Shown: one piece after another, positions 38,159 to 50,233 of the stretch
Position numbering within the stretch: position 1 is the stretch's first letter
Layout of the letters: every line of letters begins with the position of its first letter
NCBI RefSeq assembly: GCF_022458985.1
Contig: NC_061770.1
Span: 35,693,599 to 35,757,598 of the forward strand
Length of the DNA stretch: 64,000 nt
Reading direction: 5' to 3'
Origin: Mugil cephalus
Taxonomy: Eukaryota > Chordata > Actinopteri > Mugiliformes > Mugilidae
Translations under genes and position numbers: made by a program
Notes under the pieces: generated by a model
The model's input: only the letters and a program-made list of their open reading frames with translations
The model's database searches: none
Told to the model about the DNA's origin: nothing

Positions 38159-38445
38159 ATTATTTACCTGACTGATGGTAGGTCATTCATTCAGATCAGG
38201 AAATTAGATCAGATCAAATTCATTTAATTGGCCCCATTAAATGTTCAGTGTTAACAAGAAAAATCTCTTCCTGGCTCGTGGTTGTTCAGCAGCAGTTAAT
38301 AAATGTCAGGATAATAAGAGCATCCATATTTGTTTGGATCGATCACACAAGTTTAAGTAGCTGCCTTGTATTTGTAGGAAAACAAACAGATTACTGGCCT
38401 CACTATGGTGTTGCTCAGTTTAAGAAACACAAGCTGGTGTCAGAT
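38159..38445 (+). pseudogene. vestigial fourth TRIM unit
   Basis: The unit's upstream flank (acctgactgatggtaggtcattc, tcagcagcagttaataaatgtcagg) resumes after the LINE. It then jumps at about 38397 straight into B-box coding sequence ([15 protein letters not shown]) and stops. RING, coiled coil and SPRY are gone. Confidence 0.7.
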
Positions 38446-38689
38446 GGTGGGTTTGACAAATGGGCTGCCTCTAGCAAAAAACATCACCCTCTGCAAGGTT
38501 CGATTCAAAGTGACAGACTCTCACTGTCAGGCTATTGGTAGTTTGATAAATTGCATTGTTTTCTAGAAATACTGAGAGCTATTATGGTTTGAGCTTTGTG
38601 GAGTTTTGAAAGTTTTGCTATGTTACTGTCAGTCATACTCAAACAGAAGCATGCACATAATTTAGTTATTTATTTCTTCATTTTCTGTC

Positions 38690-38765
38690 CTCTGGAGGGT
38701 CGCGGGAGGCCGACAAACATTCACACTCACACCTACGGTTAATTTAGCATCACCAATGAACCTAA
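38690..38765. repeat. degraded copy of the 21295-21565 repeat family
   Basis: gggtcgcggg, attcacactcacacctac, ttagcatcaccaatgaac. Internal parts are lost. Confidence 0.5.
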
Positions 38766-40565
38766 GGAGTTCGGTCAGTCCTCTGTCTTCATCCTCATTT
38801 CCCTCCCTCCCATCCACTTCCTTGTATTGTCTTGCCCCCATTGTCTTACTTTTATAAATTGAATCATTGAAGTTAAAAAATTTAAATCCCCCACGGTCCA
38901 AGTTGAGTCCAGCCCATCAGAATCTCCATCTGACATTGCACCTTAATCAACCTAATAGTACATGTGCTAGTGTTAGCTAGCTGGCTAATTTTCAACTCTA
39001 AAATGTTTTGAGAACCATTGTCATATCTGTGTACAAAAAAAAGAGGGTGATTATTTAATTAGTTTATTTGCCCCTATACAAAGTTTAAAAATTCTAATTG
39101 TAATTGAATGCACCGCTCGTGCAACCTTCTTCCCAGCCAATCAGGCGTAACGCAGGCCACGTCCAGCTCGTGTGGTAACGTGCGTCGTTTTCCCGGTCTT
39201 TCCTTAGTCTCAGCCACGGAGTGAGGGCAGCTATCAGCTTAGCAGACACAGAAAAAAAAAAAGAAAGAAGAAGAACAACAAAAAAGCCAGTACACTTACC
39301 TGCTGGAAGTCCGGAGCGAGCGATTACCCAAAGGAGACGAGTTACGTCGGTAAGACGAGTTGATTTTCTCGAAATAAAAGCACTTACCGTCGTCATCCAT
39401 GCTAATGCTAGCTATGTGGCTAACAGGCTATCTACCTACCGTCCATTGGGAGAGCCGCTCGGTTCTAACATCAGAGTACTCGGCATTGACAAACCCAAGA
39501 AACGTTAGCTGCTAAAATGATATTACTCTGTAGCTCCTCAGAGCGCTGAAAGAGAGCAGTGGATATATTACAGGTTAATTTAATTTAAAGGGAAAAAAAC
39601 TGGTAAATCATATGATGAGGGTAACATATTTTATTTTGCAATGTGCAAACTACTAGAAGAATAAATTTAATTTCAACTGTGATGTACCAAAAACTACCCT
39701 CTAAGTAACTTTAAACATTTTCTCTGGCATGAATAGGCCTATAAGTGTTTGAGTAATTAAGCATACTTCTTTTGATACCTCTAAGACAACTTCTTATTTT
39801 CTATTTCTATATTTGTGTCTCATTTGCACATGATTTTGCTAAAGTTATGATTTATATTGAATATGGTTACTTACCATGAATATTGTTGAGATACTGTTCA
39901 CAGAAACAGCTAGATATTTGAGCACTTAAATGATTAGTGCATTTGATAAATGTTGTACAACTAAAAGAAAAAACTAACAAAGAACTGAAGTTTGAGATAT
40001 GTTGAGATTTAAGATTAATATATGAAGTTAAAACAATATGTCGATTTTTGTCGTTTAAAGAATTCAGTGTAAATAATATGACCTTGTGTATACAAGAGAG
40101 GCTACTAAACATGTTTCCCTTGCCTAACTCATTGTTGCTCAACACATTGGCCCCTTACGAATTTATTATCTTCTGATCCTGGCCAGAGTTTTACAACTAA
40201 CCAGAGTTGTTATTATACTGTAACACTCTTAAATCACTAAAGCTGGTTACACTAGCTCAAAGCTAAAACAAATACAACAACCAGAACGATAGATAACAAA
40301 AATTGTTCCGTATGATTAAGTCAGAGTTGGGTTTAATCACCAAAGACTCCCACATTTCTTTTATTGTGAACATTATTGAATAAAATCTTTTGGAAGGAAG
40401 TCTCTCCTACTTCAATAGGTCATACAATTGTCCAAACGTAGTGCATCAAAACAGAAAAACTTAACTTTTCTCTACATGTTTTAGATATTTAGAGATTTTG
40501 ATGTAAAAAATAAAATAAACACAAACATATATCATGCCTTTATTTTAACAACTTTAACTCATATA
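38766..40565. other. gene-free stretch with a GC-richer island
   Basis: About 39100-39500 is richer in CpG than its surroundings and ends in an open frame (39221-39508) with no known motif. It could be a promoter-like region or the 5' part of a repeat. The rest is AT-rich with nothing recognised. Confidence 0.35.
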
Positions 40566-40567
40566 TA

Positions 40568-42105
40568 CAGTGGGGGAAATAAGTATTTGATCCCCTGCTG
40601 AATTTGTAAGTTTGCCCACTTCCATAGAAATGATCAGACTCTGGTTTTTATGGTTGTTTGCTGGTTATGGGTATAGACAGAATATCAGTCGAAATGCATA
40701 AAAAAACACACATCTAAAAGTTTAAAATAGTTATGTATTTTTTAAAGGAAATAGTATTTGATCCAAGCACAACACAAGTCGTACTATGTAAGAAACCTTT
40801 GTTGGCAAGCACAGCGATGAGACGTTTTTTGTAGTTGGTCACCAGGTTTGCACACAGCGCAGGAGGGATTTTGGCCCATTCATCTTTACAGACAGTCTCT
40901 AAATCCTTCAGTTTTCTTGGCTGCCTCTTGGAAACTCGGAGTTCAGCTCCTCCACAGTTTCGATCGGGTTAAGGTTCTGGAGACTGACTAGCACTCCATG
41001 ACCTTAATATGCTCTTCTTGACCACTCTTTTGCTGTCCTGGCAGTATGTTTTGGGTCATTGTCATGTTGGAAACCCACCACGAGCATCTTCAGTGTTTCT
41101 TTGGCTGAGGAAGAAGGTTTTTGTCCAAGATTTTACAGTACATGGCTGCATTCATTGGCCCCATAATGCGGTGAATTGCCTGTACCCTTTGCTGAAAAAC
41201 AGCCCAAAACATGATGTTTCCACCTCCATGCTTAACCGTGGTATGGTGTTCTTTGGGTCATACTCACGTTTTTTCATCCTCAAACACGCGGGTCGAGTTA
41301 ATGCCAAATAGCTCAACTTTGGTTTCGTCAGACCACAGCACTTTCTCTCAAGCTTCTCTGAGTCATTTAGATGTTCATGGCAAACATTAAGGCGGCCATT
41401 GTACATGTGCCTTCTTGAGCAGGGGACCTTGCGGGCAAATGCAAGAGTTCAATCATAACGGCGCAGTGTGTTGCCAACTGTTTGTGGTTACGTAGGTCCC
41501 AACTGCTTCCAGATCATTAACAAGCTCCTGCCGTGTTTTTTAGGCTGCTCCCTCACCTTTCTTATCATGAACCTCACTCCAACCGAGACAGTTGATGGTC
41601 CATTTATAGGTACTCTACTGCGAATAATGGCACCAATAGTTGTCACCTTCTCACCCAAGCCTTTGCTGATGGTTTTGTAACCTATACCAGCCTTGTGCAG
41701 GTCACAATCCCTGTCCCTGACATCTTTGACAGCTCTTTGGTCTTGCCCATGGTGCGTAGAAGTTGGAATGTAAAAACTGATTCTTAGAGCAGGTGTGCTT
41801 TATATACATGACGAGTTAAGATCAGGAGTATTGGTAATTAGTTGACTGAGCACAGTGTGTGCCACATGCGCACCAGCCAATCTGTAGGAGCCGAATTCTA
41901 AGTGAATTGTGGGATAAATACTTATTCCCTATATAAAATACATAACAATTATAACTTTAGATTGTGTGTTTTTATGCATTTCGACTGATATTCTGTCTAT
42001 ACCCATAACCAGTAAACAACCATAAAAACCAGAGTCTGATCATTTCTATGGAAGTGGGCAAACTTACAAATTCAGCAGGGGATCAAATACTTATTTCCCC
42101 CACTG
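40568..42105 (-). mobile_element. Tc1-like transposon, nearly full length, dead
   Basis: Ends CAGTGGGGGAAATAAGTATTTG...CAAATACTTATTTCCCCCACTG with inverted repeats of roughly 150 bp, flanked by TA on both sides (40566-40567, 42106-42107). Length is 1538 bp. The minus strand carries transposase remnants starting MGKTKELSKMSGTG near 41755 but with several stops and frameshifts. Ends are very well preserved, so cross-mobilisation was possible until recently. Confidence 0.9.
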
Positions 42106-42449
42106 TATGTAATGCCACTGAAAAGAAGATAAATATCAAAAAGAACATACGTATGTTACTAATGACCCAACTGCATATGTTTGCACTATTTCGCATTAAA
42201 TTATAAAGATCTGAAGAATAATTCATTATTACATCATGCACATAAAGAGTTCAGTCTGCCGTTCTACATAAAATCCTCTAAATTTACAAAAAAGGCTGCA
42301 GCTCTTTTATTGTAGAATCGTTATTCAAGTTGAAATACATAAGTAACAACTTACTGGTAGATTCTTTCTTGCATATAGACATTTTTTTTTTTTTTTTTTT
42401 TGTGCATACACAATTACCACCACTCCAAGTAGGAGTGTGTTTGTTTTTT

Positions 42450-42800
42450 CCCCATTGTGATTGTTGGGTTAGTTTCTTCTTGTGTGCTTCGTCTTTATTA
42501 GTTTCACCTGTGTCTAGTTAATCTCTCTGTCTCTCTGTCTGTGTGCATATATAGCCATGCCTTTCCTTTTCCTCTCTGTTGAGTTGTCTGTGATGTCACT
42601 CCATTTGCCATGCAGTTCCGTGTGACATCTTGTGTTCTTGTCCTGATTATTGTAGTTGTGTTGTTTTTTGTTGTTTTTTGATACCATGCTTTCCCTTGAG
42701 ACTGCATTTAGAGTTTTTATTAAAGCCATTTTTTTCCTGGTTCTGCCTTTATCTGTGCCCTGCATTTGGGTTCAACTTCACCAGAAACCCAACAGATACC
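42450..42800 (+). repeat. LTR-like repeat (possible solo LTR fossil)
   Basis: A stretch with tatatagcc promoter-like text and a tail tattaaagcc...cctggttctgcctttatctg...gaaacccaacag resembles LTRs of fish LTR retrotransposons. No partner or internal region was found. Family uncertain; old and broken. Confidence 0.35.
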
Positions 42801-42814
42801 TTAATTTTGCATGG

Positions 42815-43085
42815 CTTGTGTCCATTGATGCAGTTGATGAAATTAGTGATATTCTCTCGCTTGGCCGCTAGAGGTCACTAAATACTACAAAAGACAAAGG
42901 TTTCCTTTTTCTTTCATATGTTTACACCTTCCATCTTTGTTTCATAATTGTTTAGAGTTATAATCTATTTAGAAAATACAGTTTTTCATAATTTGAAAAA
43001 TAGTCTTTCAGAATATGGCAGAAGTGTGTTAATTACCTCCCAATGTCCCACAGAGACGTTTCTAAACAGTTTTTGACTGTGGTAT
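42815..43085. repeat. segmental duplicate of 46960-47215
   Basis: Shared gtgtccattgatgc.gtt.atgaaatta, cttggccgctagag, acaaaagacaaag, ctttcatatgtttacacctt, gtgt.aattacctcccaatgtcccaca. Lies downstream (3') of helical secreted gene 1; the other copy lies between genes 1 and 2. Confidence 0.7.
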
Positions 43086-44128
43086 GCTATACCAAAGTGG
43101 TGTTCATGTAGTATCATATTCATATCATACGGCACAAAGACGAATCATGCTATTATTTTTACCTTTATTTTAAAAACAGCAGTTAATGTATGTTTCAGAG
43201 AAATAAAGAGATATAATAACAAATCATTAACATCAACAAAAGTCACATATATACACAAAGTCACCACATAATAAACCGTAGCAAAACAGCCATTTCAGAT
43301 CCACAGACAGGTAAACAGATCCGTTAGGTTGTGTCCCCTCACACACACCTACACACGTATCGCAAATTACGCATTACTCCATCATCCCATTATAATTCAA
43401 ACAATATCTAAATTAGGTAATCAGTTCATTAAAAAAAATTAGACCCTTTTGAAGATCTCTGGTTAACTGAGTTTTCTGCTTAAACCACTCCTGGTTGAAT
43501 TACCTAATTTTGTCTTTTCCCTCCTGAGAAATGATGAAATCCTCCAGTTGACGTGCTCCCAAACCTTTTATCTCCAATTCCTGCTTAAGAGGTAAACTCT
43601 TAACTGTCACTCTAACCACTTTGTGAACTCGATTCATCGTGCAATGATTGAATGAAACATGATTTAGCTATGTTAGATGAGCTAGCTGATCTGTGCAGTC
43701 CCGGCCCTTGCTTCAAATCACCCAATGAGATACCTCTGGGGCCACAGGTGTGGACCAAATAAATTCAGTGTGAAATTAGTATTGATATGTGCACATATGT
43801 AATCATGGTAATGATTATAATGTAGTTCCCAACAGACCTGTTTTCATTTAGATATTTTTCTGTTGTCATGTAATGGAACAACTAAAATCCTGACTTTAGA
43901 ACTGCAATGCCATCTGACAATATTGACATAGGGTCGCAGACTATCACTGAGCAAAGATATTAAATGTGTTAAACCAATACAAAAAGTAAAAACCCTAATA
44001 GCGTAAAGTTTTACACAAAGTGCCAAAAAATAGTGTGTCAGAAACAGAGAGGAAACCATGATCTCAGGGTCATTTCATAAAATCTAAAGTAGCATAAAAT
44101 CATACAGCCATAAAGACGGAAACTAAAG
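43086..44128. other. 3' flank of helical secreted gene 1
   Basis: AT-rich. The segment aataaagagatataataacaaa (43201-43223) recurs at 51168-51190 downstream of gene 2, so the 3' flanks were duplicated with the genes. No gene here. Confidence 0.4.
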
Positions 44129-44884
44129 TTATAATTCCACATATTTTTGTGCTATTTGCTTTTGCTTTTGTAGTTGAGTTTCGTTCTCCTTCAGATCTGC
44201 GGCCATGGCGTGAATCGTCCTGTCTGTCTCAGCTTTCATGATGTCGCAGAAACGCTTCACCATGTTTGGCACTTTTACCAGTGGTGGAAATTCATCTGAT
44301 GCTTCCTTCACTATTTCCACAATAGTGGCAAGCTGCTTTTTTCTTTCATCGTGTTCTCTTGACGCATCTGCCACTCTCTTCTCGTACGCTACCTGAGAGA
44401 TAAGTAAAAACATTTCATCACACATCATAGGCTTGCATGAGTTGTACTTCTTCCTTTGCAGTGGATTCATCACAAAGAATAATCTGATGTATATTTTTAC
44501 CATGTAGACTCAGCCATCATGTGAGCTACTGAATCTGAAATTTATGAATGATATGTGGTTCAACTGACTGACCCACCTTCATTTTGTTTACGGCTTCTGT
44601 TGTTTTCTGAATATTTATCACGAGAGCTTTCTTAAGCTTCTCAAGAACATCGTGTACCTGTAAATGAAGGATACTAAAACTGTTAATAGGCCCACGATGG
44701 CTTGTAATAGCCGCAATTATATGTGCACACAAAAATGGCAGTATTTTACATCATAAACGAAAGGATAAGTAAATTAATTTACAAGTTTCTCCTTGTCAAT
44801 CTCTGAACTTGCGACGTGAACCAGATACAGAGACAAGATGAGGAGGAGGCCTTTGGAGGTTCTGGACCTACCCAGTCCTGCCAT
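44129..44884 (-). CDS. secreted helical protein, tandem family member 1 (unknown function)
   Basis: Coding exons 44884-44783, 44657-44577 and 44392-44129, all phase 0, give 148 residues. Exon 1 is a leader (MAGLGRSRTSKG then LLLILSLYLVHVASS), the next is a 27-residue helical segment (EKLKKALVINIQKTTEAV), and the last is 87 residues with REHDERKKQLATIVEIVKEA, FPPLVKVPNMVKRF and a Gln/Lys-rich C-terminal helix. No known domain recognised. A noncoding exon ends at 45014. It carries a short upstream ORF (starting MAAVLPF) whose TGA overlaps the main ATG (TGATG), which may limit translation. TATAAAA lies at 45094-45087 and an ISRE-like site at 45148-45139. The mature protein is about 120 residues, mostly helix. 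Confidence 0.72.
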
Positions 44885-45138
44885 CACAGCTGCAGCTAAA
44901 ACACTCTGAACTTGACAAATTAAAAAAGCATTACGGTAAATGACAGAGTTTACGATATAATATTTAACAGTCTTCGCTACGATGCTCATATTATTCAGTG
45001 TCAATGATTTTACCTTCTGGGTGAAAGGAAGGACAGCAGCCATGCAGGCGGTGAAGGAAAATGTGAAAAGATAACCCATGAAAAATGTTTTTATACACTC
45101 TTACTGTCACGTGGCAGATCACCTGTGGAAAGCTGTTC

Positions 45139-45148
45139 TTTCACTTTC
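45139..45148 (-). promoter_or_regulatory. ISRE-like element of gene 1
   Basis: GAAAGTGAAA on the minus strand fits GAAANNGAAA (IRF binding). It sits about 45 bp upstream of the TATA box at 45087-45094, and a cagatcacctgtgg E-box-like motif lies between them. Confidence 0.65.
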
Positions 45149-45649
45149 ATTGACATGGAAGTTTATTATACTTTTACGGGAACATGGCAACACTTGTAGG
45201 TGTACAACAGAGAACACCTTATCAGTAGCTTCATCAAGAACCGGCAAGATCTGGGACAGCAACAGTATGATAGACAATTCAAATAAACCGGGCACCATAA
45301 ACAGTTGGGACTTTGGACTGTGACATAAATTTTGTTGTTTTCTGTTTACATTTTCAGGTTAGGAGGAAAGGTGCAGGAACATTTATTTTACAGGTACTTT
45401 TTTTCATGTTTAATCTGTGCAGGTAATGCTGTTCTGTCAGTCTTCCTGGTCTTTATGAATTGTTTGCCACTCGTGATAAAGTTCTGGCAGGCAGGGAAGT
45501 CAAACAAAAGGTATTTAATAATTAACAAAATGCGCTGCGCGAGGCAGGTAAATCCAAAATCCAAAAATCAAAAGAAATCATCAACATGGCATGAAAACAT
45601 GGAACAATTGTTGTGTCATGTCTTCACTGCCCAGAGATCAGCTGTCGTG

Positions 45650-45840
45650 GGAACATGGAACATGGCATGAAGACATTAACTGACGCGACAAGGAACAAGG
45701 GGAAGGCAGGGCTACATATACACAAGATGGCTCAGCGCTGCCAAGACACAGGTGAAACAGATCAGGGAAATCACAGCAGGTGAAACCAATGAAACATGAG
45801 TCACAAAATAAAAGACAGACAAACCATGACACTCGTGCAC
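45650..45840 (-). repeat. LTR-like teleost repeat
   Basis: Contains cacaggtgaaacagatcaggg, aacatgagtcacaaaataaaa and agacaaaccatgacac; the style resembles fish LTR retrotransposon termini. No pair seen; fossil, class uncertain. Confidence 0.3.
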
Positions 45841-45844
45841 AACG

Positions 45845-46620
45845 GGGTAGTTCCCTTGCCGCAGAGGTCGTCTTCTGCAGAAAGGGGCAATAATGCCAGT
45901 CCCCAGCAGCGAGGCGCGCCCCTGGTTTTATTCAGGCTACTTCTTGGTTACAAAAACAGACAGCAGTCTCCATCCTATCTTGAACCTGAAAGGATTCAAC
46001 AGCTTCCCCTTTCGCATGCTTCGGTTGTCAAGTCTTCTGTCGTCAATATGGAATCAGGACTGGTTCACTAGAGTGGACGTGCATTCTGGGGAATACTGCG
46101 TAATGCAGTTACAGCTGCACTTACTCTGTCCAGTTCGGTCCCTGAGGGCATACATCATGTACAGCCTCAGTTAGGGTTACAGACCAGCTCTTCGTCTGCT
46201 TTGGGAGTGCCAGGAAAAGCCATGCCCTGCCCAAACAGCACTTGGCCCGTTGGGTTGCCCAGACCATGACCCTGGCATTCTGCCCCAAGGCTTTATTTTC
46301 TTCAGTAAAGGACTTTTCTTCAGAGTGAACGACTGTCCTGAGTGGTTTTTGCCTCATGGGTGGTTGCAAAAGGTAACCGTGGTTCTATGAATTGAAGTCA
46401 ACACGCCAGCTTGCATTGTCAGTCAGTAAGCTGGTTAGAAAAGAGACAGGTGATCACGTGTATAAGTAGGCTCCGATTGCACATGAGGTCAGAGGTGTTA
46501 ATTTGCCATTTGTCTGCTGAAACAGCTCACTCTCGGAGAGGGTGACCCATACGGTGGCATGTTCAGCTTCATTCATAGAACCAGGGTTACCTTCTGTAAC
46601 TATCCATTTCACTTCCATGT
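45845..46620 (+). mobile_element. DIRS-like retroelement fossil
   Basis: A frame near 45900-46090 reads ARPWFYSGYFLVTKTDS, LHPILNLKGFNSFPF and DWFTRVDVHSGEY. This fits the reverse transcriptase start of DIRS-type elements ('FYS.YFLVPKKDGG.RPILDL'). Later text includes inverted copies of a gaaccagggttac/ggtaaccgtggttc motif (46375-46400, 46578-46600), consistent with element ends. Broken, old, several breaks. Confidence 0.5.
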
Positions 46621-46959
46621 GTTTTAGGGTTTATTGATCGACAAGGAAAATTTCTTGATCGCAGCTTTGTTAAACAAAATAACACTTGAGAACCAAAAAT
46701 AGATGAAAATAGTTAGTTAAAAAACGGATTAATAAAATAATAATTAAATAGAAATGAAATGTAAGTAAATTTTTAATTTAAGTTTACAGTCTTCATGCTT
46801 GAATCTGACCTGCATTTAACATTCAGGTATACAGAATTCAGACTTCACATTTGGCAGCTTTACAGGAACTTATCAGCAGCATTTAAAAATGTGAAACGAA
46901 AACTGGGGCGCTTGTGCCTCTTTCCGTAGTGTTTTCATTTTAGATTTTGCGTGCTGTGT

Positions 46960-47215
46960 GTCCATTGATGCTGTTCATGAAATTAGTGATGTTCTCTCAC
47001 TTGGCCGCTAGAGTTCAGTAAAATGTAAGATGTAAATACCACAAAAGACAAAGCTGGCCTTCATTTTTCTTTCATATGTTTACACCTTTCATCTTTGTCT
47101 TATAATTGTTTACAGTGAAAATCTATGTAGATGATACTTCATATTGCAAAATTCACAATATGACAGAAGTGTATTAATTATCTCCCGATGTCCCACAAAG
47201 TTTCTAAACAATTCT
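46960..47215. repeat. segmental duplicate of 42815-43085
   Basis: See 42815-43085. It abuts the ISXO2-type transposase piece. Confidence 0.7.
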
Positions 47216-47236
47216 CAACATTATAGAATAGAACTG

Positions 47237-47494
47237 TCACACTTCAGTAGGGTTCAAAGGTTGTTTCACATTGTAACATGCTCTTATGTCTTTAAATAAG
47301 CGTCCAAGAATGCCTTTCCTATGCTCCTTTTCAAGCCATTGGTTCCATGCTATGAACCGTAAGTTAATTTTCAAGGCCCTCTCTGTCAGGTTTCCCTTGT
47401 ATCTGTAGATGTCTCTTTGGTGATTCACCTGATAGTGAATGTATCCTTCACGTGACAATAAGTTGTAGGCACGCCAGGAATCACTAATCACCTC
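47237..47494 (-). pseudogene. ISXO2/Merlin-type DDE transposase fragment
   Basis: The minus-strand frame reads ISDSWRAYNLLSREGY then IHYQVNH, matching the second-Asp block of ISXO2-like (IS1595/Merlin) transposases ('ISD.W.AY..L...GY.H..VNH'). It continues with IYRYKGNLTERALKINL, FIAWNQWLEKEHRKG and LGRLFKDIRACYNV. The usual TGAHTQ..E segment is missing between VNH and IYRY, so it is internally deleted. Upstream blocks were not found. It could be a dead Merlin element or the last exon of a domesticated gene. Confidence 0.55.
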
Positions 47495-47547
47495 ACTTAA
47501 AAATATATATAATAAAGATATTATACTTTTGAAAATGATCCAATATT

Positions 47548-48320
47548 ACGTATTAGTGAGTGGCAAAAGTATGTGAACCTCTGGGATTAGCGGTTAATTT
47601 GAAAGTGAAATTAAAGTCAGGTCAATCAATCAATCAATCAATGAGAATGAGTGGGCACCCTGTTTCATTTAAAGAACAGGGATCCATCAAAGTCTGCTCT
47701 ACACAACATGTTTGTGGAAGTGTATCATGGCACGAACAAAGGAGATTTCTGAAGGCCTCAGAAAAAGAGTTGTTGATGCTCATCAGGCTGGAAAAGGGTA
47801 CAACAACATCTCTAAAGAGTTTGGACTCCACCAATCCACAGTCAGACAGATTATGGACAAATGGAGGAAATTCAAGACCATTGTTACCCTTCCCAGGGGT
47901 GGTCGACCAACAAAGATCACTCCAAGAGCGAGGCGCGTAGTAGTTGGCGAGATCACAAAGGACCCCAGGTTAACTTTTAAGTAACTGAAGGCATCTCTCA
48001 CATTGGCTAATGTTAATGTTCACGAGTCAGGCGTCAGAAGACCACTGAACAACAATGGTGTGCATGGCAGGGTTGCATGAGAACATTTCTGTTCGTCTGC
48101 AGTTTGCTAAAGATCATGTGGACAAGCCAGAAGGCTATTGGAAGAATGTTTTGTGGATGGATGAGACCAAAATAGAACTTTTTAGTTTAACAGAAAAGCG
48201 TTATGTTTGGAGAAAGGAAAACACTGCATTCCAGCATAAGAACCTTATCCCATCTGTGAAACATGGTGGGGGCAGTATCATTTTTGGGCCTGTTTTGCTG
48301 CATCTGTTTTCTCAATGTGC
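47548..48320 (+). mobile_element. Tc1-like transposon, 3'-truncated
   Basis: The left end has gtggcaaaagtatgtgaacc, typical of a fish Tc1 family. Frames show the helix-turn-helix (MARTKEISEGLRKRVVDAHQ, then STVRQIMDKWR and GGRPTKITPRARR) and the first catalytic Asp block (VLWMDETKIELF), then SVKHGGGSIIF. At least two frame breaks occur. The C-terminal third and right end are absent. Confidence 0.85.
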
Positions 48321-48406
48321 GAATATTTGAGTAGGCCTAATATGACATTGACAAGAACATTAATTTAGTGCTCTGTGCGGCCTTTCTTCTTCTTCTTCTT
48401 CTTCTG

Positions 48407-48437
<31 letters not shown>

Positions 48438-50220
48438 GCAGGATGCACCGGCTTTTGTAGTGCATAACTCTCACCTGCGCAGGCTTTTTTTTTTTTAAAT
48501 TTCCGCCTGATCTCTAGGAACATACCATTCTGTACTTGGTGTTGGGGGGTGCAAAAACGGATAGTGTTGGATCATTAGATCTTGGTAATGCCAAGTACAA
48601 ATTTTAAACATTATATTTTATTTAAGTTAATGATACACGTTTACTGTTATTAGACGACTATTTTTTCCAACTGTTTAATTCCATTTAATGGACTATTCCA
48701 TTCATTGGCTCACCCCATAGAGGCCGGTAAAAAAAGAAGGTGCAGGTGGGAAGTGGCAAAACATCACGTTTCCTACTATCACAACAAGAAGAAGCATTTA
48801 GTCAAGGTAGAATTGAATAATTATTTCATCATTTTTGTTACTCTGTTTAAGGATCCAACAAAAGGAGGCTCATGGATTCCTCAGAAAAGAGGAATAAGAA
48901 GGAGAGAAAGAATAAGAGCAAGGAAAACCCTGCAAAATTTGGAAAAAGAGGTAGCTTTCATCATTATAAAAAGGGTAACGTCTTAGGCTTGTAGTTATCA
49001 CAGTTCTTGGTATTGCCAAGGGCAGGGTATCGTAAGCAACTAAGATGCAAACTGATTTTCAACATTGACCTTCAAAGTAAAGTCAGAAATGTTTTAAACC
49101 CACAGTTTTTGAATGCAAATTGTTATTTTTTTACAAACTTCAAATGACTTTTTCTGTTTTATATTTTTTTCCAATTTCCTGTGTTGATCTGGGAACATCT
49201 GTAATGATATGTGCTTCAGTATGGAGTCGGTCACGGTGGGTGGCTAATGGCTGTTCATATGAAGCCTTCAGATTATTGTACATGGTCCAGGTGACAAAAA
49301 TGGACCTAGTTTAGTCTATGGAACATTTTCATCTCAGTGTTACAATCCTTTATATTCATTAAGCATAGGGTTAGTTCAGGCAGCCCACAACTTCACGCTC
49401 CACATATCAGCTGTCGGCAGCAAGCAAGCCTAGCCCCATGGATTTGTGAAGGGCAGGATGGGGGGTCTTCCTGCCTCAAGGCTTTACATGTGAGCACGTG
49501 GAAGAACAGGGAGTCCCCAGAACAGAACCAAGTAAATAAAGATCATTTTTGACCAAGTGGTCCTGACTGAAGGGTAGTTTCTACTCTAGTTTAGGGTATG
49601 GGTTACATAATAAATCGGTAAAACTTTTACGTGATCGATAAAATTCTTAACGATCAATGATCGATCACAGATTAATCATGCCCAACCCTAATAGACACTT
49701 TCTTTTTTTTTTTTTTATCAATCAGAGCCACAGAAATGACATTTCGTTCATGCATTCACTGCAAGGTGTTTATTTTTTAATAAAATAAAATCTTTCTACA
49801 GCATAGGAGGCTTTAACAGTGGAATAGAATGTTTCTTGTTTTTTTCATCAACGTTTCACTTCTGGTGGCAAAATTATGTAGCACTTAGAAAATATGTGTT
49901 TTCATACATCTTCACGTAGCATCGCTGAAATTTGTCAATGCTTTGCAAGCTACTTGCAGTATCCACATGCTTTGCGTGCGGGGCTGTTGCCGTCGCTGTT
50001 GTGGTACGCAGCGCAACAGCTAATGGATTGGCTACATTTTTCAAATACCCGATACAGCTATTTTGTCCATATTTGGATCATGTGATCACTATGTGATCCA
50101 AATATCAGATTGATGCATCCCCACCATCTCAGTGTAATACAATCCACCTAGTCATCTCACTGCAGAACCCTGAAAGTGTACTTTGTTTTTATTTTGAGTC
50201 TTGAATATGCATGATACGTG
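48321..50220. other. repeat-rich gene-free stretch
   Basis: Contains (ttc)n at about 48385-48405, long poly-T near 48410-48434, a possible repeat at 49380-49620, and an unassigned frame at 48705-48986 rich in Arg/Lys. No gene supported. Confidence 0.35.
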
Positions 50221-50233
50221 ACGATACTTGCAG

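Noticed and set aside
39221-39508. Plus-strand Arg/Lys-rich frame in a GC-richer patch
   Set aside because: No motif; could be a promoter-like region or repeat, so not called as a gene.
48705-48986. 93-codon Arg/Lys-rich frame
   Set aside because: Biased composition, no motif, in repeat-rich sequence.
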